Notes: generated by a model not told the origin, from the sequence alone. 64,000 nt of DNA from Balneolaceae bacterium (GCA_034521445.1 JAXHMM010000012.1:123351-187350); one strand, 5' to 3'; numbered from the stretch's first letter, positions 48,476-58,168 are shown. A program made the numbers and translations.

Positions 48476-50209
48476 ATGTATATCCAACAGGGTACCAAGG
48501 AATACGACGTGGCCATCGTGGGATCGGGCGCTGGAGGCGGCATGGCCGCCAAGGTGCTCGCCGAGTCGGGCGCCGATGTGGTGATGCTGGAGGCCGGCCC
48601 CTGGTTCGACTCCGAGGAGTTTGCCATGTTCAAATGGCCGTACGAGTCCCCGCGCCGCGGCGCCAGCATCCCCGAACAGGAGTTCGGGGAGTTCGACGCC
48701 TGCTACGGGGGCTTCAACCTGGAGGGTGAGCCCTACACCACCGCCCCGGGCACCAATTTCGCGTGGTTCCGCGCGCGCATGCTGGGGGGACGCACCAACC
48801 ACTGGGGACGCATTTCCCTCCGCTTCGGGCCGGAGGACTTCAAGGCCCGAAGCGTGGACGGACACGGGGACGACTGGCCCATATCCTACGAGGATATCAA
48901 GCCCTACTACGACCGTCTGGACCGTGAGATCGGCATTTTTGGCACCAATGAGGGCATTTATAACGAGCCGGGCGGCATCTTCCAGCCTCCGCCCAAGCCG
49001 CGCTGCTATGAGCTGAAGGTGAAGGAGGCTTGCGACCGCATGGGCATTCCCTGCATCCCCTCGCGGCTCTCCATCCTGACCAAGCCCCTCAACGGGCGGG
49101 CCGCCTGCCACTACTGCAGCCAGTGCAACCGCAGTTGCTCCACCCACTCCAATTTCTCCACCCCCTCGGTGCTGCTGCCCCCGGCCCTGGAAACCGGCAA
49201 CCTTGAGATCATCAACCACGCCATGGTGCGCGAGGTGCTCACCGACGGCAACGGACGCGCCACCGGCCTCTCCTACGTGCACAAGCCTGACAAGAAGGAG
49301 TACCAGGTGAAGGCGCGCATTGTGGTACTGGCCGCCAGCGCCTGCGAATCGGCCCGCCTGTTGCTCAACTCCAAGTCCGCGCAGCATCCCAACGGGCTGG
49401 CCAATTCAAGCGACACGGTGGGCAAGTACCTGATGGACTCTACGGGAACCTCCGTGGCGGGCATCTTTCCGCAGCTCTTCGATATGCCGGCACATAACGA
49501 GGACGGGGTGGGAGGCATGCACCTCTACATGCCCTGGTGGCTGCAGCAGGCCAACACCGACTTCCCCCGCGGCTACCATACGGAGATCTGGGGCGGCCGC
49601 GGCATGCCCAGCTACGGCTTCATGGGCGGCATCCAGAATTACAACGGCATGTTCGGCGACGGCGACGGCGGCGAGCGCGAGAAGGGCGGAGGGGGCTACG
49701 GACAGCAGCTCAAGGAGGACTACCGGCGCTTTTACGGCTCGGTCATCGGCTTCAGCGGCCGGGGTGAGTCCATCGCCTATGAGGATAACTACTGCGAAAT
49801 CGATCCCGATACGGTGGACCAGTGGGGTATTCCCGTGCTGCGTTTCCACTACAACTGGAGCGAGGAGGAGTACAAACAGGTGCGCCACATGCAGCTGACC
49901 TATCGCGAACTCATCGAGGAGATGGGTGGAACCATCCTGGGAGGCGATATGCCCTCGCGGGAGCAGGGCTACGGCATCACGGCCCCGGGACAGATCATCC
50001 ACGAGGTGGGAGTCACCCGCATGGGCGAGGATCCCTCCAGCTCGGTGGTCAACGAGTACGGCCAGGCCCACGACGTGGACAACCTCTTTGTGGTGGACGG
50101 GGGACCCTTCGTCTCCCAGCCGCACAAGAACCCGACCTGGACCATCCTGGCCCTCTCGATGCGGGCCTCAGAGTATATGGTCGAACAGCGCAACCAGGGA
50201 AACCTTTAA
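48476..50209 (+). CDS. GMC-family FAD-dependent sugar dehydrogenase, large subunit
   Basis: 577 residues. FAD-binding N-terminus VAIVGSGAGGGMAAKVLAES, then GGRTNHWGRISLRF and CHYCSQCNRSCSTHSNF, a cysteine cluster found in gluconate 2-dehydrogenase and glucoside 3-dehydrogenase large subunits. The C-terminal active-site region is VGVTRMGEDPSSSVV and PHKNPTWTILALSMRASEYM. The next gene encodes the matching small subunit with a Tat leader that would carry both to the periplasm. Probable reaction: oxidation of a sugar or glycoside, plausibly at C3. The acceptor cytochrome is not in the window. Confidence 0.88.
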   Translation: MYIQQGTKEYDVAIVGSGAGGGMAAKVLAESGADVVMLEAGPWFDSEEFAMFKWPYESPRRGASIPEQEFGEFDACYGGFNLEGEPYTTAPGTNFAWFRARMLGGRTNHWGRISLRFGPEDFKARSVDGHGDDWPISYEDIKPYYDRLDREIGIFGTNEGIYNEPGGIFQPPPKPRCYELKVKEACDRMGIPCIPSRLSILTKPLNGRAACHYCSQCNRSCSTHSNFSTPSVLLPPALETGNLEIINHAMVREVLTDGNGRATGLSYVHKPDKKEYQVKARIVVLAASACESARLLLNSKSAQHPNGLANSSDTVGKYLMDSTGTSVAGIFPQLFDMPAHNEDGVGGMHLYMPWWLQQANTDFPRGYHTEIWGGRGMPSYGFMGGIQNYNGMFGDGDGGEREKGGGGYGQQLKEDYRRFYGSVIGFSGRGESIAYEDNYCEIDPDTVDQWGIPVLRFHYNWSEEEYKQVRHMQLTYRELIEEMGGTILGGDMPSREQGYGITAPGQIIHEVGVTRMGEDPSSSVVNEYGQAHDVDNLFVVDGGPFVSQPHKNPTWTILALSMRASEYMVEQRNQGNL

Positions 50210-50230
50210 CAGCCTATAAGGCACGACATT

Positions 50231-50965
50231 ATGGAAGACAAGCCTAGGGAAGAGCGACACCACAGCCGGGGAAACAGCAGCACAAATGCCCGCAGGAGCG
50301 GAGCATCCGGCGGCAGGGGAGGCGCAGACCGTACGTCCGGCGCCGGAGGCAGCACCTTTACGCGCCGGGAAGCCCTTAAGACCCTCACCCTCGCCTCCTT
50401 TGCGACGGTGGGACTCACCATGACCGGCTGCCAGAACTCTCCGGAAAATCCCGCCAATAACCCCTTCGGAGAGGGGGTCTCGCCGGAGGACCTGGAGATG
50501 TGGAACCGCTCCTTTTTTACCGAGCACGAATTCGAAACTGTGCGCCAGCTCACCAATATGATCATTCCCGCCGACGAGCGCTCCGGCAACGCCGAGGAGG
50601 CGGGGGTGCCTGAGTTCATCGATTTCATGATGCTCGACCGCCCGGGCAACCAGACGCCCATACGCGGGGGACTCAACTGGCTGGACGCGCAGTGCCGCAA
50701 GCAGTTCGGCGGCAATTTCGTCGACTGCACGGAGGAGCAGAAACACGCCATGCTCGAACAGATTGCCTGGCCGGAGGACGCCGAGCCCGGCATGGAGCCC
50801 GGGGTACGCTTCTTCAACCGCATGCGCGACCTGACCGCCAGCGGCTTCTGGTCGTCGGAAACGGGCATCGACGACATCGGCTACATCGGCAACATGGCCA
50901 CCAGCTGGGACGGCTGCAGCGATGAGGCCTGCGAGCACGTGGGCGTCAGCTACGAGGAGAGCTGA
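50231..50965 (+). CDS. Gluconate 2-dehydrogenase subunit 3 family protein, Tat lipoprotein
   Basis: 244 residues. An unusually long low-complexity N-terminus of about 40 residues (Arg, Ser, Gly) precedes a Tat leader FTRREALKTLTLASFATVGL and a lipobox cysteine in TMTGC. The mature domain has LTNMIIPADERSGNAEEAGV and VPEFIDFMMLD, typical of the small subunit (LacC-like) that chaperones and exports its GMC partner. It is 21 bases downstream of the GMC gene. The glycine-rich head may be non-functional; a later start has no clear support. Confidence 0.87.
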   Translation: MEDKPREERHHSRGNSSTNARRSGASGGRGGADRTSGAGGSTFTRREALKTLTLASFATVGLTMTGCQNSPENPANNPFGEGVSPEDLEMWNRSFFTEHEFETVRQLTNMIIPADERSGNAEEAGVPEFIDFMMLDRPGNQTPIRGGLNWLDAQCRKQFGGNFVDCTEEQKHAMLEQIAWPEDAEPGMEPGVRFFNRMRDLTASGFWSSETGIDDIGYIGNMATSWDGCSDEACEHVGVSYEES

Positions 50966-51042
50966 AGCGGACGGCCTGGCCTCACCTTCGGGGCGACCTG
51001 AAACTTTACAAAATAACGTACATTCACGGCATTCCGACCACC

Positions 51043-51756
51043 ATGAGATACAAGCTTTTACTACCCCTGATGATCCTAACGCTAAGCACCTGCACCATGG
51101 GATACGGACAGGAACACAACACCCTCACCGATGAGGAGCGCCAGGAGGGCTGGCAGCTGCTTTTTGACGGCTCCTCCAGCGAAGGCTGGCGGGGCTATAA
51201 CGAGGAGAGCTTCCCCCAGCAGGGCTGGACCACCGACGGCATGCTCACCATCCATCCCGGGGAGGGCGGCGGTGATATCATCACCACCGAGCAGTACGCT
51301 GACTTCGAACTGAAGCTGGAGTGGCGGGTGGAGGAGGCCGGAAATAGCGGGGTGTTCTACCACGCCATCGAGCAGCCCACGCAGCCCATCTACTGGTCAG
51401 CCCCCGAAATGCAGATCCTGGACAATGAAAACCATCCCGACGCCACGCGCGGGGAGGACGGCAACCGCATGGCCGGCTCCCTGTACGACCTTCTTCCTGC
51501 CCAGCCCCAGAACGCCCATCCGCACGGGGAGTGGAACAGCGCGCGCATCGTGATCAAAGGTTCCCTGGTGGAGCACTGGCAGAACGGGGAAAAAGTGTTG
51601 GAGTACGAGCGCTGGACCCCGGAGTGGTACGAGATGCTGCGCAACAGCAAGTTTGTGGACCATCCGGAGTTCGGGGACGCGCGTGAAGGCTACATCGGCC
51701 TGCAGGACCACGGCGATACCGTCAACTTCCGTAATATTAAGATACGGGAGCTGTAG
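51043..51756 (+). CDS. DUF1080 (3-keto-disaccharide hydrolase) family protein
   Basis: 237 residues with a signal peptide (cleavage near GYGQ). The jelly-roll domain has WQLLFDGSSSEGWRGYN, FELKLEWRVEEAGNSGVFYH, YWSAPEMQILDNENHPDA and HPHGEWNSARIVIKG. Characterised members of this domain hydrolyse 3-keto-glycosides produced by GMC-type C3 dehydrogenases, which are encoded just upstream. That context strengthens the functional call. It is convergent with the TPR protein gene; the stops are four bases apart. Confidence 0.86.
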   Translation: MRYKLLLPLMILTLSTCTMGYGQEHNTLTDEERQEGWQLLFDGSSSEGWRGYNEESFPQQGWTTDGMLTIHPGEGGGDIITTEQYADFELKLEWRVEEAGNSGVFYHAIEQPTQPIYWSAPEMQILDNENHPDATRGEDGNRMAGSLYDLLPAQPQNAHPHGEWNSARIVIKGSLVEHWQNGEKVLEYERWTPEWYEMLRNSKFVDHPEFGDAREGYIGLQDHGDTVNFRNIKIREL

Positions 51757-51760
51757 CGGG

Positions 51761-52447
51761 TCAGCCGTCGGCCGCGAGCATGCCCAGGAAGCGCTCGGCC
51801 TGGGCGACCTGGCTGCTTTCGGGGTATTCGTCAATGATCATCTGGGCGTAGCGGCGCGCCTGCTCGGTATTGCCCGCGTCGCGATAAGCGTGGGCGGCCT
51901 CCATATAGTTGTAGGGAGTGGTGGATGAGTTGACTTCCCATTCCGCGGCGCGCACGTAAATGTCGGCGGCCTCGGAATGGTTGCCCAGCTCGGTCAGTAT
52001 GACCGCGTGAAAGGAGAGGGGGGACACGCCCATGATGCCTTCCGGCACCTCGAAGCGCTGTATGTTGGAGAGGGCCTGCTGGTAGTTGCCCATGTTGAAG
52101 TGGCAGACGGCAGCGTAGTAGCGGGCCAGGTTGCCGGCGTCGGTGCCGCCGTAGTTGTTGATGATCTGCTCAAAGCCGACGGTGAACTGCGCTTCCGAGC
52201 CGGTGAGGGCCACCTGGTAGTTGCCCTGCAGGAATGCCGTTTCGGCGTTGGTCATCAGGTTGGCGGCCTGCCGCTCCTGTGACTGGTGGTAAAAGTAGTA
52301 GCCCACGCCCCCGCCCACGATGAGCAGGAAGGCAATGATGCCCCCGATGACGGCCGCCTTATTCTGCTGGTAGAAATACTGTACTTTTTCGTACGAATCC
52401 GCCAGGGGATCGCTTTCCAGTTGTTCCTTGGTTAATCTCTTCGACAT
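51761..52447 (-). CDS. TPR-repeat membrane protein, YfgM-like
   Basis: 228 residues: a short cytosolic N-terminus, one membrane helix (about 32-54, [22 protein letters not shown]), and a periplasmic TPR domain (about 60-225) with repeats such as [20 protein letters not shown] and [19 protein letters not shown]. This matches YfgM-type proteins that attach to the Sec translocon and help periplasmic chaperones, but similar TPR proteins serve other roles. The gene is the last of a minus-strand run after the LolD-type ATPase, with a 78-base gap. Confidence 0.78.
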   Translation of the reverse strand: MSKRLTKEQLESDPLADSYEKVQYFYQQNKAAVIGGIIAFLLIVGGGVGYYFYHQSQERQAANLMTNAETAFLQGNYQVALTGSEAQFTVGFEQIINNYGGTDAGNLARYYAAVCHFNMGNYQQALSNIQRFEVPEGIMGVSPLSFHAVILTELGNHSEAADIYVRAAEWEVNSSTTPYNYMEAAHAYRDAGNTEQARRYAQMIIDEYPESSQVAQAERFLGMLAADG

Positions 52448-52525
52448 GGTGCGTGTGCGGGTTCAGGCTGATTTTAGAGAGGCCAAAATTAGGATTCTTT
52501 TGAGTGATTACCAAAAGAAAGGCTT

Positions 52526-53212
52526 TCAGCTGAGGGTACCTTGGCTGAGCTCGTGCACCACATCGCAGCGGGCGGCGATCTCCTTTTCGTGGGTTATGAG
52601 CAGAATGCTCACGCCATCTTTATCGCGCAGCTCGAAAAGCATGGAGAGCAGGATCTCGGTGTTGCGCTCGTCCAGGTTGCCGGTGGGCTCGTCAGCCAGG
52701 ATGAGGGCGGGATCGTTCATAAGGGCGCGGGCCATGGCTACGCGCTGCTGCTCACCGCCGGAGAGCTGGGTGGGCCGGTGTTCGGCGCGGCCGGGTATGC
52801 CAAAACGATCCAGCAGGGCCATGGCGCGATCACTTGCCTGACCGAAATCCTCATCGGCAATGAGTGCCGGCATCATCACGTTTTCAAGGGCGGTGAACTC
52901 CGGCAGGAGGTGATGAAATTGAAATACAAAGCCCAGCCTTCGGTTGCGGAAAGAGGCCAACTCGTCCTGACTCATGTCGTAGATGGCCCGCCCGTCCCAG
53001 TTCACCGTACCCGAATCGGGCCGGTCGAGTCCCCCGAGAATATGCAGCAGCGTGCTTTTGCCGCAGCCGCTGGAGCCCACCACCGAGGCCACCGAGCCGC
53101 GCGCAATGGAGATGGAGATCTTGTCCAGCACCAGCAGGTCCCCCCCGCCCGTCTTGCTGGGATAGGTCTTGGTGATGTCGGTACCGGTAAGGATCTCGTC
53201 GGGTTCAGCCAT
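52526..53212 (-). CDS. lolD: ABC transporter ATP-binding protein, LolD/MacB type
   Basis: 228 residues from ATG 53212 ([18 protein letters not shown]). Walker [10 protein letters not shown], signature [15 protein letters not shown] and Walker [13 protein letters not shown] are all canonical. The tight FtsE/LolD/MacB group includes lipoprotein-releasing ATPases; the permease partner (LolC/E) is not adjacent, so LolD, MacB-like or FtsE roles cannot be separated. FtsX at 2.3 kb lacks a nearby FtsE, so this could be its ATPase, but that is speculation. Its start overlaps the end of the YmdB gene by eight bases. Confidence 0.8.
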   Translation of the reverse strand: MAEPDEILTGTDITKTYPSKTGGGDLLVLDKISISIARGSVASVVGSSGCGKSTLLHILGGLDRPDSGTVNWDGRAIYDMSQDELASFRNRRLGFVFQFHHLLPEFTALENVMMPALIADEDFGQASDRAMALLDRFGIPGRAEHRPTQLSGGEQQRVAMARALMNDPALILADEPTGNLDERNTEILLSMLFELRDKDGVSILLITHEKEIAARCDVVHELSQGTLS

Positions 53213-54086
53213 CGTCGCCGTCGTTGGAAGGGTCGTTGTTGCTGTCGACCTCCCCGGTACCGGGGTCGCCGGTGGAGGCGGACATCTCAAAAGGAGGGTA
53301 GATGATGGGTTCCACGTAGGTGCAGGAAGCACTTTGGGGATCCACCCGGGCCAGCAGGCCGCAGAGATGGTTGTTTCCGTCGGCCAGCTTGTAGCGGTGG
53401 GGTGTGCCCAGCTTGAAGCGTTTCAGGGAGGTCTCGGTGTCCATGCCCAGCACCGAATCGAAGGAGCCGGTCATGCCGGCGTCGGTGATGTAGCCCAGGC
53501 CTTTGGGAAAGATGCGTGCATCGTTGGTGGGCACGTGCGTGTGGGTGCCTACGAAAACCGAGGCGCGGCCGTCCAGGTGCCAGGCCATGGCCAGCTTTTC
53601 GGCCGTGGCCTCGGCGTGGAAATCCACAAAGACCATGTCGGTCTCTTCACTGATACGCTCCAGGGCCCAGTCGGCCGTGCCGAAGGGGTCGTCGATGTCC
53701 TGCATATAGGTGCGTCCCTGCAGGTTGAGCACACCGATTTTGTGATCGCGGCCGGGTACCTCGCGGACCACATAGCCGTAGCCCGGATTGCCGCGTGGAT
53801 AGTTAAGGGGACGAAGGATGTTGGGGTCGGTCTTCATGTAGTCGAAGACCTTGTACTTGGCGAAGGAGTGGTTGCCGCCGGTGATTACATGGACCCCGAG
53901 GTCATAGAGTTTTTTTATGATCTGGCGGTTGATGCCCTTGCCCTTATGGGAGTTCTCTCCGTTGGCAACCACAAAGTCGGCCTCGTGCTTGTCGATGAGG
54001 GAGGGCAGGACGGTTTCCAGCAGACGGAGGCCCGGTTCGCCCACAATGTCGCCTACAAAAAGAATATTGAGGTGTTTACTAGACAT
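53205..54086 (-). CDS. ymdB: YmdB-family metallophosphoesterase
   Basis: 293 residues from ATG 54086 (MSSKHLNILFVGDIVGEPG); an upstream start adds 15 residues. The di-metal site is seen in FVGDIVGEPG, VANGENSHKGKG, VITGGNHSF and VGTHTHVPTND. The family (TIGR00282) hydrolyses 2',3'-cyclic nucleotides in Bacillus and controls colony development. The C-terminal tail after EPIIYPPFEM is acidic and low complexity (about 25 residues), beyond the usual end. A terminator precedes the gene, so it starts a new transcript with the downstream LolD gene. Confidence 0.88.
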   Translation of the reverse strand: MSSKHLNILFVGDIVGEPGLRLLETVLPSLIDKHEADFVVANGENSHKGKGINRQIIKKLYDLGVHVITGGNHSFAKYKVFDYMKTDPNILRPLNYPRGNPGYGYVVREVPGRDHKIGVLNLQGRTYMQDIDDPFGTADWALERISEETDMVFVDFHAEATAEKLAMAWHLDGRASVFVGTHTHVPTNDARIFPKGLGYITDAGMTGSFDSVLGMDTETSLKRFKLGTPHRYKLADGNNHLCGLLARVDPQSASCTYVEPIIYPPFEMSASTGDPGTGEVDSNNDPSNDGDDG

Positions 54087-54103
54087 CGAAAATGGTATTA
54101 CAT

Positions 54104-54125
54104 AAAAAAAGCCTCGAGAGGAGGC
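54104..54125 (-). terminator. Intrinsic terminator after zapA
   Basis: On the minus strand GCCTC, a five-base loop, GAGGC, then seven T. It ends the pheS-pheT-zapA transcript 40 bases after the zapA stop. Confidence 0.8.
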
Positions 54126-54164
54126 GGACAAGGTACGAAAAAGAGACCGGGTTTCGGAACGGGT

Positions 54165-54464
54165 CTACGCTTCCGCCTCGATTTCATCCACGAATTTTTC
54201 CAGGGCGCTGTTGACGTTTTTCAGCACCTTGTCTTCCTGCTGGTTCAGCTCGCGGTTGCGACGGCGCTCCTCGAAAAGCTCTTCGGCGATGCTCAGGGCG
54301 GCCAGCACCATAACGGTGGTTTCGGGCTGCTTGCTAAGCTCCTTCTTGTACTGCTTGAACTTCTCGTCCACGTACTGGGAGATGCGGATCATGGCCTCCA
54401 CCTCCGAGTCTTCCACCTTGAGGGGATACTGTTTTCCGAGGATGGTAATCTTGATCGACTTCAT
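54165..54464 (-). CDS. zapA: Cell-division protein ZapA
   Basis: 99 residues. N-terminal strand IKITILGKQYPLKVEDSE, then a helical region TVMVLAALSIAEELFEERRR and a C-terminal coiled coil. ZapA bundles FtsZ filaments at the division ring. Its start overlaps the stop of the coiled-coil protein gene (ATGA). Linkage to pheT is a common arrangement in bacteria. Confidence 0.87.
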   Translation of the reverse strand: MKSIKITILGKQYPLKVEDSEVEAMIRISQYVDEKFKQYKKELSKQPETTVMVLAALSIAEELFEERRRNRELNQQEDKVLKNVNSALEKFVDEIEAEA

Positions 54465-54724
54465 TCTTCGCCCTCCTCGTCCAGGTGTTGGTCGATTTTG
54501 GAGATGAGTCCCAGCACCTGGTGGTGCATGGACATACGTTCGGTCTCGTCTAGGGCGGCAAAGATGTCGGGATCGCGGTGCTCGCGGTTGTCCAGTTCGT
54601 CCCGGAGCTCCTGGTTCTCCTCCTCCAGCTCGCCTATACGTTCCCGTAGGCCGGTCACCTCCCCGCGAATCTTCTCCAGCAGGGCGTGGAAGCGTTCCTG
54701 GTATGGGTTGTCGTCGGTCAGCAA
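54461..54724 (-). CDS. Small coiled-coil protein upstream of zapA
   Basis: 87 residues, mostly one coiled coil (about 10-45, heptads of Leu and Ile in EVTGLRERIGELEEENQELR), with an acidic C-terminus. Position between pheT and zapA and translational coupling to zapA suggest a division-related partner, perhaps ZapB-like, though similarity is only at the level of coiled coil. No enzyme motif is visible. Confidence 0.72.
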   Translation of the reverse strand: MLTDDNPYQERFHALLEKIRGEVTGLRERIGELEEENQELRDELDNREHRDPDIFAALDETERMSMHHQVLGLISKIDQHLDEEGEE

Positions 54725-54732
54725 GCGGCCTC

Positions 54733-57144
54733 CTAGGATCGCAGTTGGGCTGAAAACCTTGTCTCCAGCTCTTTAAGCACTTTATTGATTATAGGCTCTA
54801 CGTCTTTGATAGTCAACGTTTTATTTTCGTCGACGAAGTTCAGGCGGAAGGCCAGGCTCTTGTTCTCCTCGCCGATGGATTCCCCTTCAAAGACATCGAA
54901 GACCTGAAGGTCGCGCAGCGATTCACCGGCCTCCATGCGAATCACTTCCAGCAGGTCGCCCGCGGCCACGGAGGCATTCACCACTACGGCAAAATCGAAC
55001 TCGAAGGGAGGGTAGATCGAGACGGGTCGGTAGGCGCTTTCGCCGGGCTTTGCGGCCCGTCGCGCCTCGTGGATGGCCTCCAGGGAGAATTCGGCGGCGA
55101 AACAGGGCCGTTCGATCTCGTAATCCGACAACAGGGCGGGGGCGATGCGGAAGAGGGTGCCCAGACGCTGCCCGCCGGACCGGTAGTGCAGGCGGTCGCC
55201 CGAATCCGCTTCGGCGGTCCACTGCGGCACGTCCATCTGGCGGAGCATGTGCTCCACGTCACCTTTCAGGTCGAAAAAGTCGTAGTGCTCGGGCTCGCTG
55301 TTCCAATGCTCGATGCTCTTCCAGCCTCCCAGTCCCATAAGAAGGTGCACCTCCTCGTCGACACCGGGGTACCAGGTGCCCTCTCCGCCGGAGAAGACGT
55401 GTCCCACTTCGAAAAAGCGTACGCTGTTGGCTTTGCGGTTGAAGTTGTAGGCGGCCGAGGTGAGAAAGCCGTAGAGCAGGGAGGGACGCAGGGTGGTCAT
55501 GTCCTGCGATATGGGATTCAGCGTGTGGATCATCTCGTCCAGGTCGCCCAGTCTGCGGGCGTCGGCTTCCGGCATCAGGGAATTGGTGTAGATCTCGCGG
55601 TAGCGCAGGGCGCGGGCCACCTCGCTGGCTCGCGACTGCAGCTTCTCCCATTCGCTGAGGGGCTGCGGGGGGGTGATGCGGATGTGGGAGGGAGGCTCGA
55701 TGTTGTTGTAGTCGTAGAGGCGTCCAACCTCCTCCACCAGGTCTACTTCGCGTTCCAGGTCGGGCCGCCAGGAGGGTACGCGGCAGGTGAGGCTGCCGGG
55801 GTCTCCGGCCGATATCTGAAGCCCCAGTCCGTCAAGAATTTCGCTGATCTCCTCCGTGCCGAATCCGGTGCCCAGCAGGCGGTTTACGTAGGAGGCGCGC
55901 AGGGTGATCTCCCGGTGTTCGTGGGGCACGGGGTGCACGTCGCTGCAGCCCCCGGAGACTTTTCCCCCGGAAATATCTGCGATGAGCGCGGCTGCGCGCT
56001 CGGCGGCGGCCCGTTGCAGGTTGGGGTCCACGCCCCGCTCGAAGCGGTAGGAGGCATCCGTCTGCAGGTTCTGCTCCTTGGCGGTGCGGCGGATGGTGCC
56101 CGGCTCGAACCAGGCGCTCTCGATCAGAAGTTCGGTGGTGCCTTCGGAGACCTCCGAGTCCACCCCGCCCATGACGCCTGCGATGGCTACCGGAGCTTCG
56201 CCGTCGCAGATGAAGAGGGTGCCGGGGGCGCAGTTGCGCTTGACGTGGTCGAGCGTTTCAAAAGTGACCGCCTCCTCGTAATCGCGCACCACGATGGCGT
56301 CGCCGCGCAGCTGCCCGCGGTCAAAGGCGTGCAGGGGCTGGCCGGTCTCGAGCATCACCCAGTTGGTGGCGTCCACCACGTTGTTCACCGGACGCACGCC
56401 CAGGGCAAGCAGGCGGTTCTTCAGCCAGGCCGGAGACTCGCCGACGGTCACGCCGCTGACCGCCTTTCCCACGTAGCGGTGGCATTTTTCAGGATTTTTA
56501 ATAGAGATGTCGAACTTCTCCAGCGGCTCCGCTTCGCTGAAATCCGCCGCGTAGGGGAGCTCGAAATCAAGGTCCAGGGCCGCTGCCAGGTCCCGTGCCA
56601 CGCCGACGTGGCTGGTGGCGTCGGGCCGGTTGGGCGTGATGGCGATGTCGATGACGGTGTCGGTGTAGAGGTCAAGCACCTCCCTCAGGGGCGTGCCCGG
56701 GGCAGCCGAGGTGTCGAGCACCATGATGCCCTCGTGACCCGTTCCCAGTCCCAGTTCGTCCTCCGCGCAGATCATGCCCTCGGAGGACTCCCCGCGAATT
56801 TTGGCCTTTCGGATGGTGAGGTACTCCCCCTTTTCGTCGGTCACGGGGAGGGTGGTGCCAACGGTGGCCACGGGCACGGCCTGTCCGGCTGCCACGTTGT
56901 CGGCTCCGCAGATAATCTGCCGGGGCTCGCCGGCGCCGGCGTCCACCCGGCAGATGCGCAGGCGGTCGGCATTGGGATGATCGCGCACCTCCTCCACCTT
57001 GCCGACCACCACGCCCTCCAGGGAAGTGCCGTAGGGACGCACCTCCTCCACCTCCAGTCCGATGAGGGTCAGCTTCTCGGCCGTCTCCTCCGGCGAAAGG
57101 GACAGATCGATCAGTTCGGTGAGCCAGTTGTAGGATAGGTTCAT
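54733..57144 (-). CDS. pheT: Phenylalanine--tRNA ligase beta subunit
   Basis: 803 residues, full length. In order: N-terminal domain MNLSYNWLTELIDLSLSPEE, an EMAP-like tRNA-binding insert (about 40-150), B3/B4 editing domain (about 210-390), B5 domain (about 405-475), core fold, and the C-terminal FDX-ACB domain that binds the anticodon (about 710-800). It pairs with PheS as an alpha2-beta2 enzyme. It follows pheS by 19 bases. Confidence 0.96.
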   Translation of the reverse strand: MNLSYNWLTELIDLSLSPEETAEKLTLIGLEVEEVRPYGTSLEGVVVGKVEEVRDHPNADRLRICRVDAGAGEPRQIICGADNVAAGQAVPVATVGTTLPVTDEKGEYLTIRKAKIRGESSEGMICAEDELGLGTGHEGIMVLDTSAAPGTPLREVLDLYTDTVIDIAITPNRPDATSHVGVARDLAAALDLDFELPYAADFSEAEPLEKFDISIKNPEKCHRYVGKAVSGVTVGESPAWLKNRLLALGVRPVNNVVDATNWVMLETGQPLHAFDRGQLRGDAIVVRDYEEAVTFETLDHVKRNCAPGTLFICDGEAPVAIAGVMGGVDSEVSEGTTELLIESAWFEPGTIRRTAKEQNLQTDASYRFERGVDPNLQRAAAERAAALIADISGGKVSGGCSDVHPVPHEHREITLRASYVNRLLGTGFGTEEISEILDGLGLQISAGDPGSLTCRVPSWRPDLEREVDLVEEVGRLYDYNNIEPPSHIRITPPQPLSEWEKLQSRASEVARALRYREIYTNSLMPEADARRLGDLDEMIHTLNPISQDMTTLRPSLLYGFLTSAAYNFNRKANSVRFFEVGHVFSGGEGTWYPGVDEEVHLLMGLGGWKSIEHWNSEPEHYDFFDLKGDVEHMLRQMDVPQWTAEADSGDRLHYRSGGQRLGTLFRIAPALLSDYEIERPCFAAEFSLEAIHEARRAAKPGESAYRPVSIYPPFEFDFAVVVNASVAAGDLLEVIRMEAGESLRDLQVFDVFEGESIGEENKSLAFRLNFVDENKTLTIKDVEPIINKVLKELETRFSAQLRS

Positions 57145-57163
57145 GCGAAACGGAAGCTTAAAC

Positions 57164-58168
57164 TCAGTGAAATTGCTCGAGGAAACGCTGGTCGTTGTTA
57201 TAGAAGACGCGGATGTCCTCTATGCCGTGGCGCAGAATGGCGATGCGTTCCACACCCATGCCCCAAGCGTAGCCGGTATAGGTTTTGGAATCGACGCCCG
57301 CGGCATCGAAGACGTTGGGATCGACCATGCCGGCGCCCAGGATCTCAAGCCACCGTCCCCCCTCGTCGGTCTCCCACCAGATGTCCATCTCCAGGCTGGG
57401 TTCGGTGAAGGGGAAGAAGCCGGGACGCAGGCGGTAGCGAACATCGCTGCCAAACATGAGCCTGGCGAAGGTGATGAGGGTCTCCTTCAGCTCGGCCACC
57501 GACACGTCGGTGTCTACATAGAGCGCCTCCACCTGGTGGAAAAGGAAATAGGATTTTGGAGTGACGGCCTCGTTGCGGTAGACCCGCCCGGGGATGATGG
57601 CGCGTATGGGCGGCTCCTGCTCCTGCATCAGACGTATCTGCACGGGGGAGGTGTGGGTGCGCAGCACCAGGTCCTCCGCCTCGCCCTCCCCACGGCGTAT
57701 AAAAAAAGTATCCTGCTCATCGCGGGCCGGATGGTTGGGCGGGAAGTTAAGCGCCGTGAAGTTGTGGAAATCGTCTTCGATCTCCGGTCCGTCCGCAATG
57801 TCAAAGCCCAGGCGGTAGAAGATGCGCTTCATCTCCTCCAAGGTCTTGGTGAGAGGATGCCAGGAGCCGGCCGGAGAGGGAGGAGGGGGCAGGGTCAGGT
57901 CGTCCGTCGCCGATGCCGAGGAGGTTTCGCCGCGCTGCAGGGCAGCCTTGGCCTCTTCGAAGGTCTCCTCGGCCAGGTTCTTGACGCGGTTCATGGCCTT
58001 GCCCACCTCGGCGCGGTCTTCCTTGGGCACCTCGCCCATGTGCCCGAACATGGCCTGCACCTTGCCCTTGCGGGAGAGAAATTCCAGGCGGAAGGCTTCC
58101 AGTTCGTCTTCGTTGTCTATGGTACGTTCCCTGATCTCCTCTTCCAGGGATCGGATGTCGGATAGCAT
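57164..58168 (-). CDS. pheS: Phenylalanine--tRNA ligase alpha subunit
   Basis: 334 residues, normal length. N-terminal coiled coil (about 1-85) that binds tRNA, then the class II catalytic core with motif 2 in IPGRVYRNEAVTPKSYFLFH and motif 3 in WGMGVERIAILRHGIEDIR. The segment RPGFFPFTEPSLEMDIWWET is the conserved substrate-binding stretch. Preceded by a terminator that ends the rplT transcript, so pheST probably has its own promoter or relies on read-through. Confidence 0.96.
   Translation of the reverse strand: MLSDIRSLEEEIRERTIDNEDELEAFRLEFLSRKGKVQAMFGHMGEVPKEDRAEVGKAMNRVKNLAEETFEEAKAALQRGETSSASATDDLTLPPPPSPAGSWHPLTKTLEEMKRIFYRLGFDIADGPEIEDDFHNFTALNFPPNHPARDEQDTFFIRRGEGEAEDLVLRTHTSPVQIRLMQEQEPPIRAIIPGRVYRNEAVTPKSYFLFHQVEALYVDTDVSVAELKETLITFARLMFGSDVRYRLRPGFFPFTEPSLEMDIWWETDEGGRWLEILGAGMVDPNVFDAAGVDSKTYTGYAWGMGVERIAILRHGIEDIRVFYNNDQRFLEQFH

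Noticed and set aside
47495..49387. Open frame of 630 codons antisense to the isomerase and GMC genes
   Set aside because: Covers two well-supported genes on the other strand and shows no recognisable family.
55069..57138. Open frame of 689 codons antisense to pheT
   Set aside because: Shadow of pheT third-position bias; low-complexity Gly/Val/His translation without domain features.
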